Part shown: piece after piece, positions 23,805-32,879 of the stretch | Numbering within the stretch: the first letter of the stretch is position 1 | How the letters are laid out: every line of letters starts with the position of its first letter | Assembly (NCBI GenBank): GCA_963730285.1 | Contig: CAVSQY010000014.1 | Coordinates: forward strand, 87,255 to 151,254 | DNA from: JARDZU01 sp963730285 | GTDB lineage: Bacteria; Actinomycetota; Acidimicrobiia; Spongiisociales; ZC4RG35 | Reading direction: 5' to 3' | DNA: 64,000 nucleotides | Made by a program: the position numbers and the translations under genes | The notes under the pieces: model-generated | The model's database searches: none | Told to the model about the DNA's origin: nothing | The model's input: the letters and a program-made list of their open reading frames with translations, nothing else

Positions 23805-25309
23805 CTCACTCCAACCGGGTGGCGAACGGTGGCGACCGGTATGGCGATCTGAAAGACCGTGTGATGCTTGGAGCTCTGCACAGCAATCGAGCCCCAAAGG
23901 GCATCCACGATCATCCTGGCCATGTAGAGACCGAGCCCGGTTCCCGAGCTGAAGCTCGACTTCTCGAACTTCTCGAAAATGCGCGGCAGGAACTCAGGGT
24001 CGATGCCAGGTCCGTCGTCGGTCACGGTCAGGAAGACCGCGGATGCCGGGCGCTCACCGACTTCGAGGTCCGGATCCGTCATGGAGCCCAGCCCACAGCC
24101 GACGGTCACGTTGGCGGCCCCATGAGTGAGGGCGTTGTCGACCAGGGAGGCGACGACCAATCCGAGTGCCTTGGTGTCGGTGCGAACCATGATGTGGTCG
24201 TGGTTGTGGCCTCGGGGATCGGCCTGCGCCGACGGGTGGGCGACGATGGCCGACCGACAAGCCAACTCCATCGGGACTTCGTCCAGCTGATACGACAATC
24301 CTCGGTTCTCGATTCTGGCGACGGCAAGGATCTGATCGATGATCTCCAGGAGTCGCCCACTCTCCTTGATCATGGATTCGAGCAGTGACTCCCGCTCCTC
24401 GCCGGTCAGGTCGGTCCCCTGGAGTAGCTGGGCGCCTGTGACCACGCTCGTCAGGGGCGTTCGAAGCTCGTGATTGATCATCAGCACGAATTCGGATCGA
24501 ATCCTGATCTTCTCCTCGGCCAGGGCCAGGGCCTGCTCCGCCTGATTCCGGGCCTCGGCCAACTTGACGTTGGTCGCCTCCAATTCGGCGGAGTGCTGGC
24601 GCAACAGCTCGGACTCCAACTCCACCTTCTGGTATCGACGCGTGACCCGGGTGTGACCGACGAGCACGACCACTGACAGCACGGCGAATATGGCCGCCAG
24701 GCCGAGGAGTTGAATCGTCTCGGGGTCGATTCTCCCCGGCGGGGTGCGCCGGCTGAGCAAGGCGGCCACGTCGTAGTACAGGAGCACGGACTGATCGCCG
24801 TTGCCGAGTGGCGAGACCACCTGATACAGCACGCTTCCCGCCGGCCAAGAGACGACGCCATCCAACATCAGGTCCTCGTCGACTGCACCGGCAAGGGCGG
24901 CAAAACGGTGCTGGCTTGCACCAAACATGACCAGGGGGTTTTCGATGTGCTCACCGACCATGGGGTCGGAGGTAGAGGCCAGCACCATCCCCTCGGCATC
25001 GATCAATGACACGACTTCGATGCCCAGCGCGTTGCGCGCAACCCTTACCCCATCGTGGAGGTCGCCGGCTGCGTCGATCAGCTCCCCGGCGCGGCTCGAG
25101 TCGTTGACGAAGACCACTCCCTCGCCCACCGGTGCGTTGGCCCGGCGCTGGACGACGATCGCCGCCACCACTGCGGCGACGGTGAGTAGTGCGCAGACGG
25201 CACCAAGAACCATCAGCCAACTCGAAGGTCGTCGCAGACCGGTGGATTTCCTCGATGTCACATGGAGAAATCGGCATGAGATTTCCAATTCTTGAGGAAA
25301 GGGCCCCAT
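23801..25309 (-). CDS. Membrane sensor histidine kinase
   Basis: The 502-residue protein has two membrane helices (about residues 31-52 and 185-207) flanking an extracytoplasmic sensor domain, a coiled-coil (RRYQKVELESELLRQHSAEL, EATNVKLAEARNQAEQALAL), a dimerisation/phosphoacceptor block with the His in MINHELRTPLTSVVTG and an ATPase domain (N box LVDNALTHG, G1 VTDDGPGIDPEF, G2 GTGLGLYMARM). The start may be 25309 or the in-frame GTG 16 codons later; neither has a good ribosome site. No response regulator is adjacent, so the cognate regulator is elsewhere. The gene overlaps the cupredoxin gene. Confidence 0.9.
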   Translation of the reverse strand: MGPFPQELEISCRFLHVTSRKSTGLRRPSSWLMVLGAVCALLTVAAVVAAIVVQRRANAPVGEGVVFVNDSSRAGELIDAAGDLHDGVRVARNALGIEVVSLIDAEGMVLASTSDPMVGEHIENPLVMFGASQHRFAALAGAVDEDLMLDGVVSWPAGSVLYQVVSPLGNGDQSVLLYYDVAALLSRRTPPGRIDPETIQLLGLAAIFAVLSVVVLVGHTRVTRRYQKVELESELLRQHSAELEATNVKLAEARNQAEQALALAEEKIRIRSEFVLMINHELRTPLTSVVTGAQLLQGTDLTGEERESLLESMIKESGRLLEIIDQILAVARIENRGLSYQLDEVPMELACRSAIVAHPSAQADPRGHNHDHIMVRTDTKALGLVVASLVDNALTHGAANVTVGCGLGSMTDPDLEVGERPASAVFLTVTDDGPGIDPEFLPRIFEKFEKSSFSSGTGLGLYMARMIVDALWGSIAVQSSKHHTVFQIAIPVATVRHPVGVR

Positions 25310-25370
25310 CGTCGATCGGATTTTGGATGGTGGCGCATCGGTGAGCGACCAGGTCTAACCTCGCCGCCAC

Positions 25371-26348
25371 ATGTCACACATCCTCGGCTTCGGCGGCTAC
25401 GTCCCCGAAAGAGTCATGACCAACGACGAGTGGGGCGCCCTGGTCGATACCTCTGATGAATGGATCACCCAACGGACGGGCATCAAGAGTCGGCGGATTG
25501 CGGCCGACGACGAATCCACTCTCACCCTGGCAGCCAACGCGGCCCAAGGTGCCATAGAGGACGCGTCGGTGACCGCCTCAGACGTCGATGAGATCATCCT
25601 CGCTACCGACACCCCGGAGATGTACACCCCGGACACGGCAGCACTGGTTCAGGACCGGCTTGGTTGTCGCAACATCCCCACCTACGACCTAGGTGGTTCT
25701 GGTTGCGCCGGTTTCATCCAGGCGCTCGACGTCGCCAGGACCCGGATTGCCTTCGAGCCCAAGAAGATCCTGGTGATAGGTGTGGAGTTGATCACCAGGA
25801 TGATGGACTGGGGCGACCGGGCGACGGCCGTCCTGTTCGGCGACGGTGCCGGTGCCGTGATGATGGGGCCGGAACCGGGCAAGGCGAGGATCCTGGGCGT
25901 GGTGTCGGGCACCGACGGCTCGGCTGCGGGGATCCTGACTCTGGCCGCCGGAGGGACCCGGAACCCCTTCAGCCAAGCGACCCTGGACTCCGGCGATTAC
26001 CACCGAGTGGTCATGGACGGCAGGCGTGTGTTCACCGAGGCGGTAACGCGGATGTCGGAGAGCGTCGGCGAGGTTCTTCACCGCATCGGTAGGAAGATCG
26101 ATGAGGTTTCTTTGGTCATTCCCCACCAGGCAAACCTGCGAATCATCGACGCCGTTCGCAAGAAACTCGGGGTGGGTGAGGACAAGGTTTATGTCAACGT
26201 CCAGGAATACGGGAACATCGGCTCGGCCACCGTTCCCTTCGCGATGTGGGAGCTGGCTCAGAAGGGTGGGTTTCACGAGGGGGACCTGGTGGTGCTGACT
26301 GCTTTTGGCGCCGGATTCCATTGGGCGGCGGCCGCCTTGCAGTTCTGA
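25371..26348 (+). CDS. fabH: 3-oxoacyl-ACP synthase III
   Basis: The 325-residue protein is a FabH-type condensing enzyme. N-terminal GFGGYVPERVMTNDE and SDEWITQRTGIKSRRIA are typical; the catalytic triad is Cys in LGGSGCAGFIQ (about 113), His in VIPHQANLRI (about 248) and Asn in QEYGNIGSATVPF (about 278). It would start fatty-acid or other acyl chains. The sequence TAACCT lies 12 nt before the ATG, implying a very short leader. Neighbours are not fatty-acid genes, so a role in a specialised lipid cannot be excluded. Confidence 0.93.
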   Translation: MSHILGFGGYVPERVMTNDEWGALVDTSDEWITQRTGIKSRRIAADDESTLTLAANAAQGAIEDASVTASDVDEIILATDTPEMYTPDTAALVQDRLGCRNIPTYDLGGSGCAGFIQALDVARTRIAFEPKKILVIGVELITRMMDWGDRATAVLFGDGAGAVMMGPEPGKARILGVVSGTDGSAAGILTLAAGGTRNPFSQATLDSGDYHRVVMDGRRVFTEAVTRMSESVGEVLHRIGRKIDEVSLVIPHQANLRIIDAVRKKLGVGEDKVYVNVQEYGNIGSATVPFAMWELAQKGGFHEGDLVVLTAFGAGFHWAAAALQF

Positions 26349-26421
26349 CCCTGTCGGGGCGACGCCAAGCGCAAAGAGTCAATTGATCCGTGTCGTCGAT
26401 CAGGCTCGAATGGGAGAGACC

Positions 26422-27039
26422 ATGGAGACAATGCCGATGTTCCCGTTGAGCATGGTGATGCTCCCCGGTGCCGTGGTGCCGTTGCGTCTCTTCGAGGATC
26501 GCTATCTGAAGATGTTTCGCGACGTGATGGCGGGCGATCAGCGCTTCGGGGTCGTGCTGATCGAGAGGGGCACCGAGGCCGGCGGGGACGATGTCAGATT
26601 CGACACTGCGTGTGTGGCACGGATGGTTGGTGCCGCCCCACAGGAGGATGGCACCGTACTGACCGTGAACGTAGGGTCTGAGCGGGTCAGAGTCGTCGAG
26701 TGGCTGGCCGACGACCCCTATCCCAGAGCCATTGTCCGGCATCTGCCCGATGGCGAGCCCGACTCATATGTTGCCGCCTCCGTCGAGGCGTGTCGAGACC
26801 TGCTCACCACCATCCGCGCCTTGGCGTCGGAGATGGGCTCCGATGTCGGGGAGTCGCCGGATCTGTCCGAGGATCCCGTTCGCGCCACGTTCCAGATCGC
26901 CCATGTCGCTCCATTGCAGTCCATCGATCAGCAACGAGTCTTGGAGGTGGACGATCCTTTGGCTCGCGCCGAAACCTTGCGTTCTCTTCTCGAGTCGATC
27001 GCCGAGATGATTCGCCTGGAACTGGCTATGGGCCCTTGA
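26422..27039 (+). CDS. Lon N-terminal (substrate-binding) domain protein
   Basis: The 205-residue protein consists of a LON-N domain: MFPLSMVMLPGAVVPLRLFE, then DRYLKMFRDVMAGDQRFGVVLIERGTE split by loops, and a helical C-terminus (AETLRSLLESIAEMIRLELA). There is no ATPase or protease domain, so it is the stand-alone type found in many actinobacteria (and in cereblon-like proteins). ATG 26422 with GGGAGAG 5 nt upstream; ATGs at 26410 and 26431 are alternatives. It is downstream of fabH by 73 nt and may be co-transcribed. Confidence 0.88.
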   Translation: METMPMFPLSMVMLPGAVVPLRLFEDRYLKMFRDVMAGDQRFGVVLIERGTEAGGDDVRFDTACVARMVGAAPQEDGTVLTVNVGSERVRVVEWLADDPYPRAIVRHLPDGEPDSYVAASVEACRDLLTTIRALASEMGSDVGESPDLSEDPVRATFQIAHVAPLQSIDQQRVLEVDDPLARAETLRSLLESIAEMIRLELAMGP

Positions 27040-27075
27040 GCCCATCGACGCCGAGTGGCACTCACATCAAGAAAA

Positions 27076-27112
27076 GGGCCCCCGCCTTTCGACGGAGGCC
27101 CCCTCGATTTTC
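27076..27112 (+). terminator. Rho-independent-like terminator after LON-domain gene
   Basis: GGGCC (27076-27080) can pair with GGCCC (27097-27101), with further GC pairing (CCG/CGG) inside and ATTTT just after. A run of A precedes the left arm, so it could work for both strands between the convergent LON-domain and response-regulator genes. Confidence 0.45.
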
Positions 27113-27220
27113 CGAGAAGCCCTGAGGCCCTCTATTTCTCCCCACTTGGATGTGGCTCCAGGAGGAAGGATCTCCTCTGTCCCACCCTCTGACCTTTCTA
27201 TCGCGTAATACCACCGATGT

Positions 27221-27240
27221 ATAGGGGGAATATCCCCCAT
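27221..27240. promoter_or_regulatory. Palindromic motif ATAGGGG...CCCCCAT, copy 1
   Basis: ATAGGGGG (27221-27228), centre AATAT, CCCCCAT (27234-27240). It lies 28 nt beyond the stop of the NarL-type regulator gene. A near copy sits upstream of the kinase gene at 29225-29242. Related response regulators such as DosR bind GGGAC-type palindromes, so this may be a binding site; it could instead be a transcription-end hairpin. Confidence 0.4.
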
Positions 27241-27267
27241 CTCACCGCTGATTGCGGCGATCGAGCC

Positions 27268-27924
27268 TCATCGCTCATCGTCGGGCCTCACGTAACCCTC
27301 TTCGTAGGCGAGGGCCGTGAGCTCGTGACGACTGGCCACGCTCAGCTTGTCGAAGATGTGGGCCATGTGGTTCTCCAGGGTCTTCACCGTGATCCCCATC
27401 CGTCCGGCGCTTTCCCGGTACGTGTAGCCCCGGGCGATGAGGTTGACCACCTCCCGCTCCCTCGGTGTCAGCTTGGCGATGGCGGACTCGCCTGCGATGT
27501 CCTCATCGATGTCGAGCAGATAGCCGGCGACATCGGGTGACACGGGTCTGGCACCCTCGTAGGTCTGGCGGATCAGATCCGGCAAATCGGCGCCGAGCGT
27601 GGTCTTCGTGATGTAGCCGTCGACCCCGGCGTCGAGAAGGCGTGCAACATCTTCCTTCGAGGTCGAGACCGTCAGCGCCATGAACCTGATGGCGGGAAAG
27701 ATCGGCCTCACCGCATCGATGACACTTGCCCCGCCTCCTCCAGGCAGCTTGACGTCGAGCGCGACCAGGTCGGGGATCCTCTCCTTGATCAGCTCGATGG
27801 CGCTGTCGACATTGTCGGCTTCGCCAACGATGTCGAAGTCGTCGTCGAGGATCGCCCTCATGCCGGCGCGCACCACATCGTGGTCGTCGACGAGGATGAT
27901 GCGGAGCTGTCCGGCACCGATCAC
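27268..27924 (-). CDS. NarL/LuxR-family response regulator
   Basis: The 218-residue protein has an intact receiver domain (acidic pair in IILVDDHDVVRAGM, phospho-Asp in LVALDVKLPGGG, Thr in MALTVSTS, Lys in DGYITKTTL) and a LuxR-type HTH (LTPREREVVNLIARGYTYRE, SAGRMGITVKTLENHMAHIF). The start ATG overlaps the stop of the partner kinase gene by 4 nt. It should be phosphorylated by that kinase and bind DNA as a dimer. Confidence 0.94.
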   Translation of the reverse strand: MIGAGQLRIILVDDHDVVRAGMRAILDDDFDIVGEADNVDSAIELIKERIPDLVALDVKLPGGGGASVIDAVRPIFPAIRFMALTVSTSKEDVARLLDAGVDGYITKTTLGADLPDLIRQTYEGARPVSPDVAGYLLDIDEDIAGESAIAKLTPREREVVNLIARGYTYRESAGRMGITVKTLENHMAHIFDKLSVASRHELTALAYEEGYVRPDDER

Positions 27925-29099
27925 TTGCCCACCGTGATCTTGACTTCGGTGCCGGAGTCGGGGGCCGTGTCGATCTCGATCAACCCTCCGACAGCTTCGA
28001 CCCGGCGTGCCAGGCGCTCTCGGACACGATCGGGCTGGCCACCGGAGAACCCACTGCCGCTGTCCCGGATGTGAATGTGAGCCTCCCCGTTGGTCAATTC
28101 GGCAAAAAGGGTGATATTGGGAGATCCGGAGTGTTTGGCAGCGTTGGCCATCGCCTCTCGGGCTGCGTCGATCGCCGCGGAGAGACTGGGGTTGATCTCT
28201 GCGTCGTCGCGTATCACGGCCTCGATTTCGACACGGTGGGTGTCTTCTATCTCGTCACGCACGGCGAGCAGACTCGCCCGGAAGCTGTCCCGGTACTGGG
28301 AGCGCCATTCCTCGATGTTCCTCCTCAGCTCCCGCTCCTGGCGTCGGGCGAGGTAGCGCGACTGGCTGGGATCGTCGGCACCCATCCGGATGGCGTGCAG
28401 GGTCTGCAAGACAGAGTCGTGGAGTCGATCGGCAAGGATGGCTCTCTCCTCGTAGAGCACCGTTGCCGCCTTCTCCCGGGCCAGCTGATCCTGAGCTTCC
28501 TGACGGGCGAGGTCGTAGTCACGGAGCTTGTCGAACGTCCAACCCACGATGGCGGCCACGACGAAGAAGATGACGCTCCCCGCGGCGCGAACGGCGCCAA
28601 GATTGGCGATGATGTGCACGGCGAACTGCTCGATCGCCAGGAGCACCGCCGCGATCAATGAGCCCGGGAGGCCCCCGAGCAATGCTCCCGTGAAGACATA
28701 GGAGAGCGGTAGGCCCCCATGGAACAACTCGGTGGCCCCTGACGCGACCGAGGCTGCTCCGATGGCGAGCATGGACACACTGTCGAGGGCGAACCACCAC
28801 CAGCCCGCCATGAAGTCGGGCCGGGTTCTGGCGACGAGCCAGGTGAGGAATGTCCAGACCACGGCCAGAACGGCCGAGCCGTAAACGATCCAGAGACGTG
28901 GTGGTGGCTCCACGGCGAGCGTGATCGCCACCAGGAGGAGCATCCAGATCAAACCGAGGAACCGGAAAACCACGACCATGCGTCGGAGGGTGCCCTCCAA
29001 CTCTCGGCTTCCTCGCTTGTCGAAGCTCGACATGCGCGGTGAACCTAGTGGTCTGCCGTTCGGGCCGTCCTCGAATGAAGAGAAATCGTTGGTGGTCAT
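27921..29099 (-). CDS. NarX/LiaS-type sensor histidine kinase
   Basis: ATG 29099 gives a 392-residue kinase with a Ser/Gly-rich cytoplasmic head, six to seven membrane helices without a large external loop (about residues 45-205), a helical linker and the phosphoacceptor in ILADRLHDSVLQTLHAIRMG, as in HisKA_3 kinases, then an ATPase domain (EAMANAAKHSGSPNITLFAE, RDSGSGFSGG). Paired operonically with the NarL-type regulator downstream. The many membrane helices suggest sensing at or within the membrane. Start uncertain: MSSFDKRG at 29033 is possible. Confidence 0.9.
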   Translation of the reverse strand: MTTNDFSSFEDGPNGRPLGSPRMSSFDKRGSRELEGTLRRMVVVFRFLGLIWMLLLVAITLAVEPPPRLWIVYGSAVLAVVWTFLTWLVARTRPDFMAGWWWFALDSVSMLAIGAASVASGATELFHGGLPLSYVFTGALLGGLPGSLIAAVLLAIEQFAVHIIANLGAVRAAGSVIFFVVAAIVGWTFDKLRDYDLARQEAQDQLAREKAATVLYEERAILADRLHDSVLQTLHAIRMGADDPSQSRYLARRQERELRRNIEEWRSQYRDSFRASLLAVRDEIEDTHRVEIEAVIRDDAEINPSLSAAIDAAREAMANAAKHSGSPNITLFAELTNGEAHIHIRDSGSGFSGGQPDRVRERLARRVEAVGGLIEIDTAPDSGTEVKITVGK

Positions 29100-29113
29100 G
29101 TCGCAAAGGAAGA

Positions 29114-29135
29114 GGGACCACGGAATCGCGGTCCC
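29114..29135. promoter_or_regulatory. Inverted repeat upstream of kinase gene
   Basis: GGGACC (29114-29119) and GGTCCC (29130-29135) flank a 10-nt centre, 15 nt upstream of the ATG at 29099. The GGGAC/GTCCC arms are like DosR-type sites, so autoregulation by the NarL-type regulator is possible; an RNA hairpin is the alternative. Confidence 0.4.
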
Positions 29136-29224
29136 CCTTCGTCCCCATTGTCGCTTCGAGGCACGGTCTTGGATTTCCTGCGTCCCTCGAATGACGATCA
29201 TGCGCCGGGAGGAGTGACGTGCCA

Positions 29225-29242
29225 ATAGGGGATCTCCCCCAT
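29225..29242. promoter_or_regulatory. Palindromic motif ATAGGGG...CCCCCAT, copy 2
   Basis: ATAGGGG (29225-29231), centre ATCT, CCCCCAT (29236-29242). It is 55 nt before the start of the divergent acetyltransferase and 126 nt before the kinase start, and matches the motif at 27221-27240 except for a 2-nt shorter middle. Confidence 0.4.
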
Positions 29243-29296
29243 GTCCAATTGATCGAATCCCACCATCTTCACCACTCGATCACCCACAATGGGCGG

Positions 29297-30160
29297 ATGG
29301 AAGCGTCGCATCACTGGGAGGTCGGGTCGTTCCTCGAGGCCGCCCAACGCCTGTTGTTGGAAGATCGGGCGCGACACAACCTGATGCTGGGTGTCGCCCA
29401 GACGGTGATGGATCAACCTGACCTGTATGAGAGCTTCGAGGGGTGGGTGGTGACGGATCGGGGAAAACCGGTGGCCGCCGCCACCAGGACGGCCCCCTGG
29501 CGGCTGGTGCTGGCCGACGCCGCATCACCGAGGGCTCTGGATGCACTAGCTCGATCCATTGCGGATACGGCTCCCAATCTTCCTGGTGTGCTGGGGAATG
29601 AGCCGTTCCTGACCGAGTTCGTCGAGATCTGGGCCCGGCTGACCGGGGCGAAGTCGGAGGAGGAAGTCAGACACGCAGTCTTCAAGCTGGAGAACGTCAC
29701 CCTCCCGTCGCGACCTCCCGGCGATGCCCGCGCGGCGACCCGAGCCGACGCCGATCTGCTGGTCAGATGGTGGCAGGCATTCATCGACGAGGCGGACCCG
29801 GGCGGGATTCTCGACCCGGAGCGTGCGGGCGAACTGGTGGATCAGCGGCTAGACCCACGCCGCCCACAGAGTGTCTGGTTGTGGGTCGATGAAGAGCCGG
29901 TGTCGATGTCGGGCCACTCCGGCCCGGCCTTCCGTGGGGCACGCATCGGCCCTGTGTACACCCCACCCGAACACCGGGGCCACGGTTATGCCACGGCGTT
30001 GGTAGCGGTTCAGAGCCGACACCTTCTCGAGAGTGGCCATGACTTTTGTTATCTGTACACCGATCTGGCCAACCCGACAGCCAACGCGATCTATAAGAGC
30101 ATCGGGTATCAGGAAGTGGCCCAATCAGGCCGCATCCGATTCGACTATCCGGAGGCGTGA
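29297..30160 (+). CDS. GNAT-family N-acetyltransferase
   Basis: The 287-residue protein has an N-terminal domain of unknown specificity and a C-terminal GNAT fold with the acetyl-CoA loop ARIGPVYTPPEHRGHGYATA (R/Q-x-x-G-x-A form, HRGHGYA), then LYTDLANPTANAIYKSIGYQ, the usual final strand and helix. Start at 29297 (MEASHHWEVGSF) because the family begins shortly before LLLEDRARHNLMLGV; an earlier in-frame GTG at 29219 exists. Substrate unknown. Confidence 0.88.
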   Translation: MEASHHWEVGSFLEAAQRLLLEDRARHNLMLGVAQTVMDQPDLYESFEGWVVTDRGKPVAAATRTAPWRLVLADAASPRALDALARSIADTAPNLPGVLGNEPFLTEFVEIWARLTGAKSEEEVRHAVFKLENVTLPSRPPGDARAATRADADLLVRWWQAFIDEADPGGILDPERAGELVDQRLDPRRPQSVWLWVDEEPVSMSGHSGPAFRGARIGPVYTPPEHRGHGYATALVAVQSRHLLESGHDFCYLYTDLANPTANAIYKSIGYQEVAQSGRIRFDYPEA

Positions 30161-30179
30161 GCTGTGGGCGTCTGCTCGA

Positions 30180-30458
30180 TCAGGTGATTTGTGCGAGGTA
30201 GGGGGCGGCAACCACGAGGGCGAGCAAGCACGACAGGCGAACGAGGGTAGGTCTCTCCACCGCTCGCATTGTCAGCGCAGCGAGGGCCACACCCGAAATC
30301 ACCAGCGCCCAGGCCGAGCTCTCCACAAGGGTCGCGATGAGCAATAGGAGAATCGCCGAGCCCAACCCGACGATGCCTATTGCAACGCGTGTCGCCTTGC
30401 CCAGCGGATGGGCCGACCACTCGTCGATAGCGGCGTTGACGGAAACAGTCATGACCAT
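30180..30458 (-). CDS. Small three-helix membrane protein
   Basis: The 92-residue frame MVMTVSVNAAIDEWSAHPLG has three hydrophobic segments (about 28-43, 49-62, 76-90), with short charged loops. Start ATG is 30458 or 30452; neither has a good ribosome site. It is 44 nt downstream of the crotonase gene and probably part of the same minus-strand transcript. It resembles no named family I can recall. Confidence 0.6.
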   Translation of the reverse strand: MVMTVSVNAAIDEWSAHPLGKATRVAIGIVGLGSAILLLLIATLVESSAWALVISGVALAALTMRAVERPTLVRLSCLLALVVAAPYLAQIT

Positions 30459-30466
30459 TTGATGAT

Positions 30467-30485
30467 CGGCTGAAAAAGCCAGCCG
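30467..30485 (-). other. Intercistronic hairpin
   Basis: CGGCTG (30467-30472) and CAGCCG (30480-30485) pair perfectly around a 7-nt loop, which on the minus strand is GCTTTTT. It lies between the crotonase gene and the small membrane-protein gene and may act as a processing or attenuation site. Confidence 0.35.
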
Positions 30486-30502
30486 CTTTAGGGCCCAAAC
30501 GC

Positions 30503-31312
30503 CTAATGACCCTCGAATTCGGGCTTTCGCTTCTCCCCGAAGGCCGCGATGGCCTCCATCAGGTCGTTGGACATGAGAAACGAGGCGTTCCAGTGTGCGA
30601 CGAAATCGAGCGCCTGATCGACGGTGCGACCATTGTTGGCCGACAGCACCTTTTTGATCCCGCGTACGACCAGTGGTGAGGACTCGGCGATCATGGCGGC
30701 CAACTGGTTGGCCCCATCCAGCATGGTGTCGACATCGTCGTAGACCCGGTTCACCAACCCGATCTCCAAGGCCCTCGACGCGGCCATGTCCATCCCGGTG
30801 TAGGCGAGCTCGGCCGTGTGGCCCTGGCCGACGATGGAGGGAAGCCTTTGAAGGGTTCCGATGTCGGCGACGAGACCCATTCTCGTCTCGCGGATGGAGA
30901 AGTTGGCGTCGGCGGAGGCCAGTCTGATGTCGCATGCCGTGATGAGGTCCATCCCGGCTCCGAGACAATGACCGTGGATGGCGGCGATCACCGGCATTGG
31001 AGAGTCGGCCATGCAACTCGCCGTGACCTGCAATCGCTTGATCGCGTGATAGAGAGCCAGGTTCGACGCGGCCTGGGAGGGGCCGGATGGCTGTAATGCT
31101 GCAAGCATTCCCACGTCGATCCCAACCGTGAACGCCGGGCCCCGACCAGCCAGGATCACCACCCGCACGTTGTGATCATCTCCCAGATCGGCCATGGCCG
31201 ATGGAATGTCCGCCCACATGTCCTCGGACATCGCGTTGAGCTTCTCAGGCCGGTTGAGCCAGAGTGTGGCCACGTGGCCCTGTCTCTCGATTTCGATGTG
31301 CTCATATCCCAT
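30503..31312 (-). CDS. Enoyl-CoA hydratase/isomerase family (dienoyl-CoA isomerase-like)
   Basis: The 269-residue crotonase-fold protein has LNRPEKLNAMSEDMWADIP, the oxyanion glycine in IHGHCLGAGMDLITACDIR and RETRMGLVADIGTLQRLPSI. The Asp in GAGMDL, the Glu in IRETRMGL and the Asp in VADIGTLQR match the acidic residues of delta3,5-delta2,4-dienoyl-CoA isomerase (ECH1), rather than the two Glu of classical hydratase. It would assist oxidation of unsaturated fatty acids. It starts 12 nt after the TfoX-like gene ends, in a minus-strand operon. Confidence 0.88.
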   Translation of the reverse strand: MGYEHIEIERQGHVATLWLNRPEKLNAMSEDMWADIPSAMADLGDDHNVRVVILAGRGPAFTVGIDVGMLAALQPSGPSQAASNLALYHAIKRLQVTASCMADSPMPVIAAIHGHCLGAGMDLITACDIRLASADANFSIRETRMGLVADIGTLQRLPSIVGQGHTAELAYTGMDMAASRALEIGLVNRVYDDVDTMLDGANQLAAMIAESSPLVVRGIKKVLSANNGRTVDQALDFVAHWNASFLMSNDLMEAIAAFGEKRKPEFEGH

Positions 31313-31324
31313 GACGACGGAGCC

Positions 31325-31654
31325 CTATTTGGCCGGAAGGCTCGAGGCGAAGGCCACACCGGTGTCGATCCACCTGGCCAGACCCTCATCCGATCTGGTG
31401 GCGTCAGCGGCAACCAGAACCCAGCCCGGCATAGGTCTGCCGCCCATCTGGGAGAGCGTGACCCCGGGTCGGCTCAGAATGGCATCCTGATCGGCCGGGT
31501 CGATGCGAACCATGAGGTCGGCATTGCTGACCCCTACCGCCATGTTCCCCTGGATCATGAAGGCGATCCCGCCGAACATCTTGCGCTCGGTCAGGGCGGG
31601 ATGGTCAGAAATGTGATCGCGAATGCGTGACGCGAGTTTCTCGTCGTAGGCCAT
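31325..31654 (-). CDS. TfoX N-terminal domain protein
   Basis: The 109-residue protein matches the TfoX_N fold: MAYDEKLASRIRDHISDHPA, TERKMFGGIAFMIQGNMAVG, MGGRPMPGWVLVAADA. Such single-domain proteins are found in many non-competent bacteria and their function is uncertain. It lies between an ABC permease gene (17 nt upstream) and the crotonase gene (12 nt downstream). Confidence 0.85.
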   Translation of the reverse strand: MAYDEKLASRIRDHISDHPALTERKMFGGIAFMIQGNMAVGVSNADLMVRIDPADQDAILSRPGVTLSQMGGRPMPGWVLVAADATRSDEGLARWIDTGVAFASSLPAK

Positions 31655-31671
31655 GTGCGCAGGCTATCCGG

Positions 31672-32879
31672 TCAGTCGGTCGCCGAGCGCCACGCCTCGC
31701 GCAGCTTGACCCTGGTGCCATAGCGAAGGAGTCCGCCGGCATATATCCGTCCGGCTATGAACACCAGGCCGGTGATGGTGCCCATCGTCAGCACCACGGC
31801 GGCCAGGTATTGCCATAGAGGTATTGCTTGCAGAGCTGCCCTGACCGGCACCACGAACGGTGCGGTGAACGGGACGAAGGTGCCGATCGTGGCCGCCGCC
31901 CCATCGGGGTTCGACAGGGCCGCTATCGAGACGAAGAACCCGGCGACGGCGACAAGGGACATGGGGAACGCCACGTTCTGGGCGTCCTCCATGCGGCTGA
32001 CCAGGGAGCCGGCCGCGCCGAACATCACGGCGAACAGCAAGAAGCCCAGGATGAACCACAGGACCAGGTTGAAGACGGATATGAAGTCGAGATCGGGAAA
32101 GTCAACGGTCCCGGTGACCTTGAGCGCGATAAAAGCAACGAGGATGGTGCCGGCGAACTGGGCGATGCCCAGGGTGCCGATCCCGGCGATCTTCCCGGCG
32201 AGGAGTTGCCAGGGCTTGATGCTCGAAAGCAGCACCTCGACCACCCGATTCGACTTCTCCTCGGTCACACCCGACAGGATCCATGTTCCATAAAGGAGCA
32301 CCGCCATGTAGAGGAGAAGCAGCCCTGCGTAGGCGATCGCCCCACGGGTCTCGTCACCCGCCTCCTGGCCGCTCAGGGTCGTGGTCTCGAGCGGGTCGGA
32401 GGTCATCACCGATATCACATCGGCCGCGGCCGATCCCTCCTGGGAGACGATGGATTCCAACTCGACTGAGGCAGCCCCCTGCTGGAGACGGCTGACCAGG
32501 TCGTTGCCCCCGAAGCCGCCCACGCTTCGCACCACCACCTCATCACCGTCGACCAGGACCGCATCCACCTCGTCGTTGTCGAGAGCGGTTTCGGCGGCGT
32601 CCCGGTCGTCGAAACCTCGGACGGTCATCGAAACCGATGGATCGGCTCCTGCTTCATCGCCGGCATTGCCCAGTGTCTCGGCAGCGGTGACTATGGGCTC
32701 GTTACCTTCTCCTACGGTCCCGACCTGGTATTCCGTGGTGCCGCCCCCGATGAGCCCGGGAACGACCACGAGGCCGACCACGATGAGAAGGGTGACGGCA
32801 GAGGTGATCAGATAGGAGCGAGAACGCCCACGTTCTCTTATCTCACGTTTCGCGATCTGCCAGACGATGGCCATTGGGC

